DNA of 13,165 bases from an uncultured bacterium. Lineage in GTDB: Bacteria > Hydrothermota > Tepidihabitantia > Tepidihabitantales > Tepidihabitantaceae. The notes beneath the pieces were generated by a model. It was not told where the DNA came from. It did not search any database and saw only the letters and a list, made by a program, of their open reading frames with translations. The stretch covers positions 1 to 13,165 of the forward strand of contig CAKZPX010000001.1 of NCBI GenBank assembly GCA_937139435.1, read 5' to 3'. Shown here in pieces: positions 12,185 to 13,165 of this stretch (the first letter of the stretch is position 1; each line of letters opens with the position of its first letter). A program made the translations under genes and the position numbers.

Positions 12185-12985
12185 ATGTTTAAATTGGCGG
12201 ATCTGGCAAAGAATAAAGAACTATTTTCGCACGGGCATCGTGCCTGTGCCGGTTGCGGTGAGGCGCTGGGGGTGCGGCAGATTATGCTCGCTGCCCAGAC
12301 GACCGGGTTGCCGGTTGTGACAACAATGTGCACCGGTTGCCTGGAGATCTTTTCTTCAATTTATCCCCATAGCGCCTGGCAGGTACCGATGATCCATACG
12401 GCGTTTGAGACCTCTGCCTCAACCGCCAGTGGTGTTGAGGCGGCGTACCGGGTTTTGCGCCGGACCGGTCGGCTTAATGAGGAGATCAGGATAATTGCCT
12501 TTGGCGGTGATGGTGGAACCTATGACATTGGACTGCAGGCACTCTCCGGAGCGTTAGAGCGCCGCCATCGGTTTCTGTATGTTTGCACGAATAACGAGGC
12601 GTATATGAACACCGGAGTGCAGCGCTCCGGCGCCACGATGTTCGGGGCGGAGACCACCACCACTCCGGTGGGCCGGAAAGGTTACGGCAAGAAGCAGTTC
12701 GAGAAGGACTTGACGGCCATCCTGGTGGCCCACGGCATCCCGTACGTGGCGCAGGGCTCGCCGAGCTTCTGGAACGACCTGATCACCAAGATGCAGAAGG
12801 CGCTGGACACGGATGGGCCCTCGTTCATCAACGTGCTGGCGCCCTGCCGCCTGGGGTGGGCCTTCCCCCCGGAGGAGACCATCGAGCTGGGCCGGCTGGC
12901 CGTGAACACGTTGATGGGCTGGGTTTCGGTGGGAATGCTCACACCGGAGAAGTCACGGGTGGTGGCGATATGCGCGGTGGAATAG
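12185..12985 (+). CDS. porB: Pyruvate/2-oxoacid:ferredoxin oxidoreductase, beta subunit, mosaic and with an abnormal C terminus
   Basis: The beta subunit binds thiamine diphosphate and a [4Fe-4S] cluster. ACAGCGEA gives Cys21 and Cys24, CTGCLE gives Cys52 and APCRLGW gives Cys221, the four expected ligands. GGDGGTYDIG (107-116) through NNEAYMN (136-142) is the thiamine diphosphate motif. From Tyr167 (12683) to Thr242 (12910), 75 of 76 codons end in G or C, quite unlike the mixed usage of the first 140 codons and of the other por genes. After Thr242 the family similarity stops: NTLMGWVSVGMLTPEK replaces the expected PorB ending, and the reading frame ends at 266 residues where about 285-310 is usual. 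The gene as written is probably joined from two or three genomes; residues 1 to about 145 are the native part. Confidence 0.85.
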   Translation: MFKLADLAKNKELFSHGHRACAGCGEALGVRQIMLAAQTTGLPVVTTMCTGCLEIFSSIYPHSAWQVPMIHTAFETSASTASGVEAAYRVLRRTGRLNEEIRIIAFGGDGGTYDIGLQALSGALERRHRFLYVCTNNEAYMNTGVQRSGATMFGAETTTTPVGRKGYGKKQFEKDLTAILVAHGIPYVAQGSPSFWNDLITKMQKALDTDGPSFINVLAPCRLGWAFPPEETIELGRLAVNTLMGWVSVGMLTPEKSRVVAICAVE

Positions 12986-13035
12986 TCGATCGGCTTGCCG
13001 GGTTCCAATTCGCTGCGCACGGCTTCGGCATCGGC
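12911..13035 (-). other. Foreign segment of unknown identity between the porB and gyrB pieces
   Basis: The minus-strand frame that encodes the gyrase piece stays open here and reads SELEPGKPIDYSTAHIATTR then DFSGVSIPTETQPI. This looks like real protein sequence with mixed GAA/GCC codon use, but it is not GyrB, which should continue with a TGT-V/L-RF motif. I do not recognise it. Its left edge coincides with the point where PorB similarity ends. Confidence 0.4.
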
Positions 13036-13165
13036 CTGCGACTGACCGACGGCCTTCAGCGGGTAGAGCGGCTCACCATGGGCGTATTCCTGCTGGTGGT
13101 GCTGGCCTTCGCGCCAGATGTCCAGCCAGAGCCGCTCGGAGAGCGCGTTCACCACCGAGACGCCG
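13036..13165 (-). CDS. gyrB: DNA gyrase subunit B, internal fragment
   Basis: Reading from the window edge on the minus strand, 43 residues begin GVSVVNALSERLWLDIWREG and continue HHQQEYAHGEPLYPLKAVGQ. They match the ATPase domain of gammaproteobacterial-type GyrB just after the GVG loop (E. coli has GVGVSVVNALSQKLEL at this point). ParE is a less likely alternative. Both ends are missing: one is cut by the window, the other by an apparent junction near 13035. It is probably not part of the same genome as the genes to the left. Confidence 0.7.

Noticed and set aside
12682..13155. Long minus-strand open frame spanning the gyrB piece and the 3' part of porB
   Set aside because: Only 13036-13165 matches GyrB. 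The part opposite 12682-12910 is simply antisense to clear PorB coding, kept open by very high GC at third positions.

Overview
The window looks like about 12.6 kb of one anaerobic, outer-membrane-bearing bacterial genome, followed by a short right end (about 12,650-13,165) that seems to come from other genomes. Three things point to an uncultivated lineage near the FCB superphylum (candidate phyla of the WOR-3/Stahlbacteria type would fit): a lipid A gene (lpxA) behind fabZ, a subtilase with a C-terminal type IX-secretion-like sorting domain, and a tiny MPCG-start basic protein of a kind I associate with Bacteroidota-like genomes. A four-subunit pyruvate/2-oxoacid:ferredoxin oxidoreductase indicates anaerobic metabolism. 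The lineage is inference; no rRNA or other strong marker is present.

Layout. (1) 1-2332, plus strand: end of fabZ, then lpxA and folC, tightly packed and probably one transcript. (2) 2333-2582: an AT-rich gap ending in a perfect-consensus promoter. (3) 2583-3232, plus strand: FmdB-type zinc ribbon protein, HU-type DNA-binding protein and a 31-residue Arg/Lys-rich protein. (4) 3392-5662, plus strand: a polyprenyl-phosphate sugar transferase that starts surface-polysaccharide repeat units, then a protein with two Lrp/AsnC-like halves. (5) 5667-9496, minus strand: yjbQ, a class V aminotransferase and a large secreted subtilase, read in that order and meeting group 4 tail to tail with 4 bases between stops. 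(6) 9497-10140: a long gap with promoters at both edges, a possible broken reading frame and a small GC-rich tandem repeat. (7) 10141-12985, plus strand: porG-porD-porA-porB with the gene order and overlaps of a single operon. (8) Within porB, codon use changes abruptly. After about 12,911 the PorB similarity stops, and the last 130 bases encode a piece of DNA gyrase B on the minus strand.

The most useful observations are two promoters (fmdB and yjbQ) whose -10 boxes lie only 5 bases before the start codon, which predicts leaderless mRNAs, and the mosaic right end, which is best read as an assembly or amplification chimera. I found no CRISPR array, tRNA, rRNA, transposase or recognisable defence system. 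Apart from the right end the region reads as ordinary chromosomal housekeeping, with some unexplained intergenic structure.
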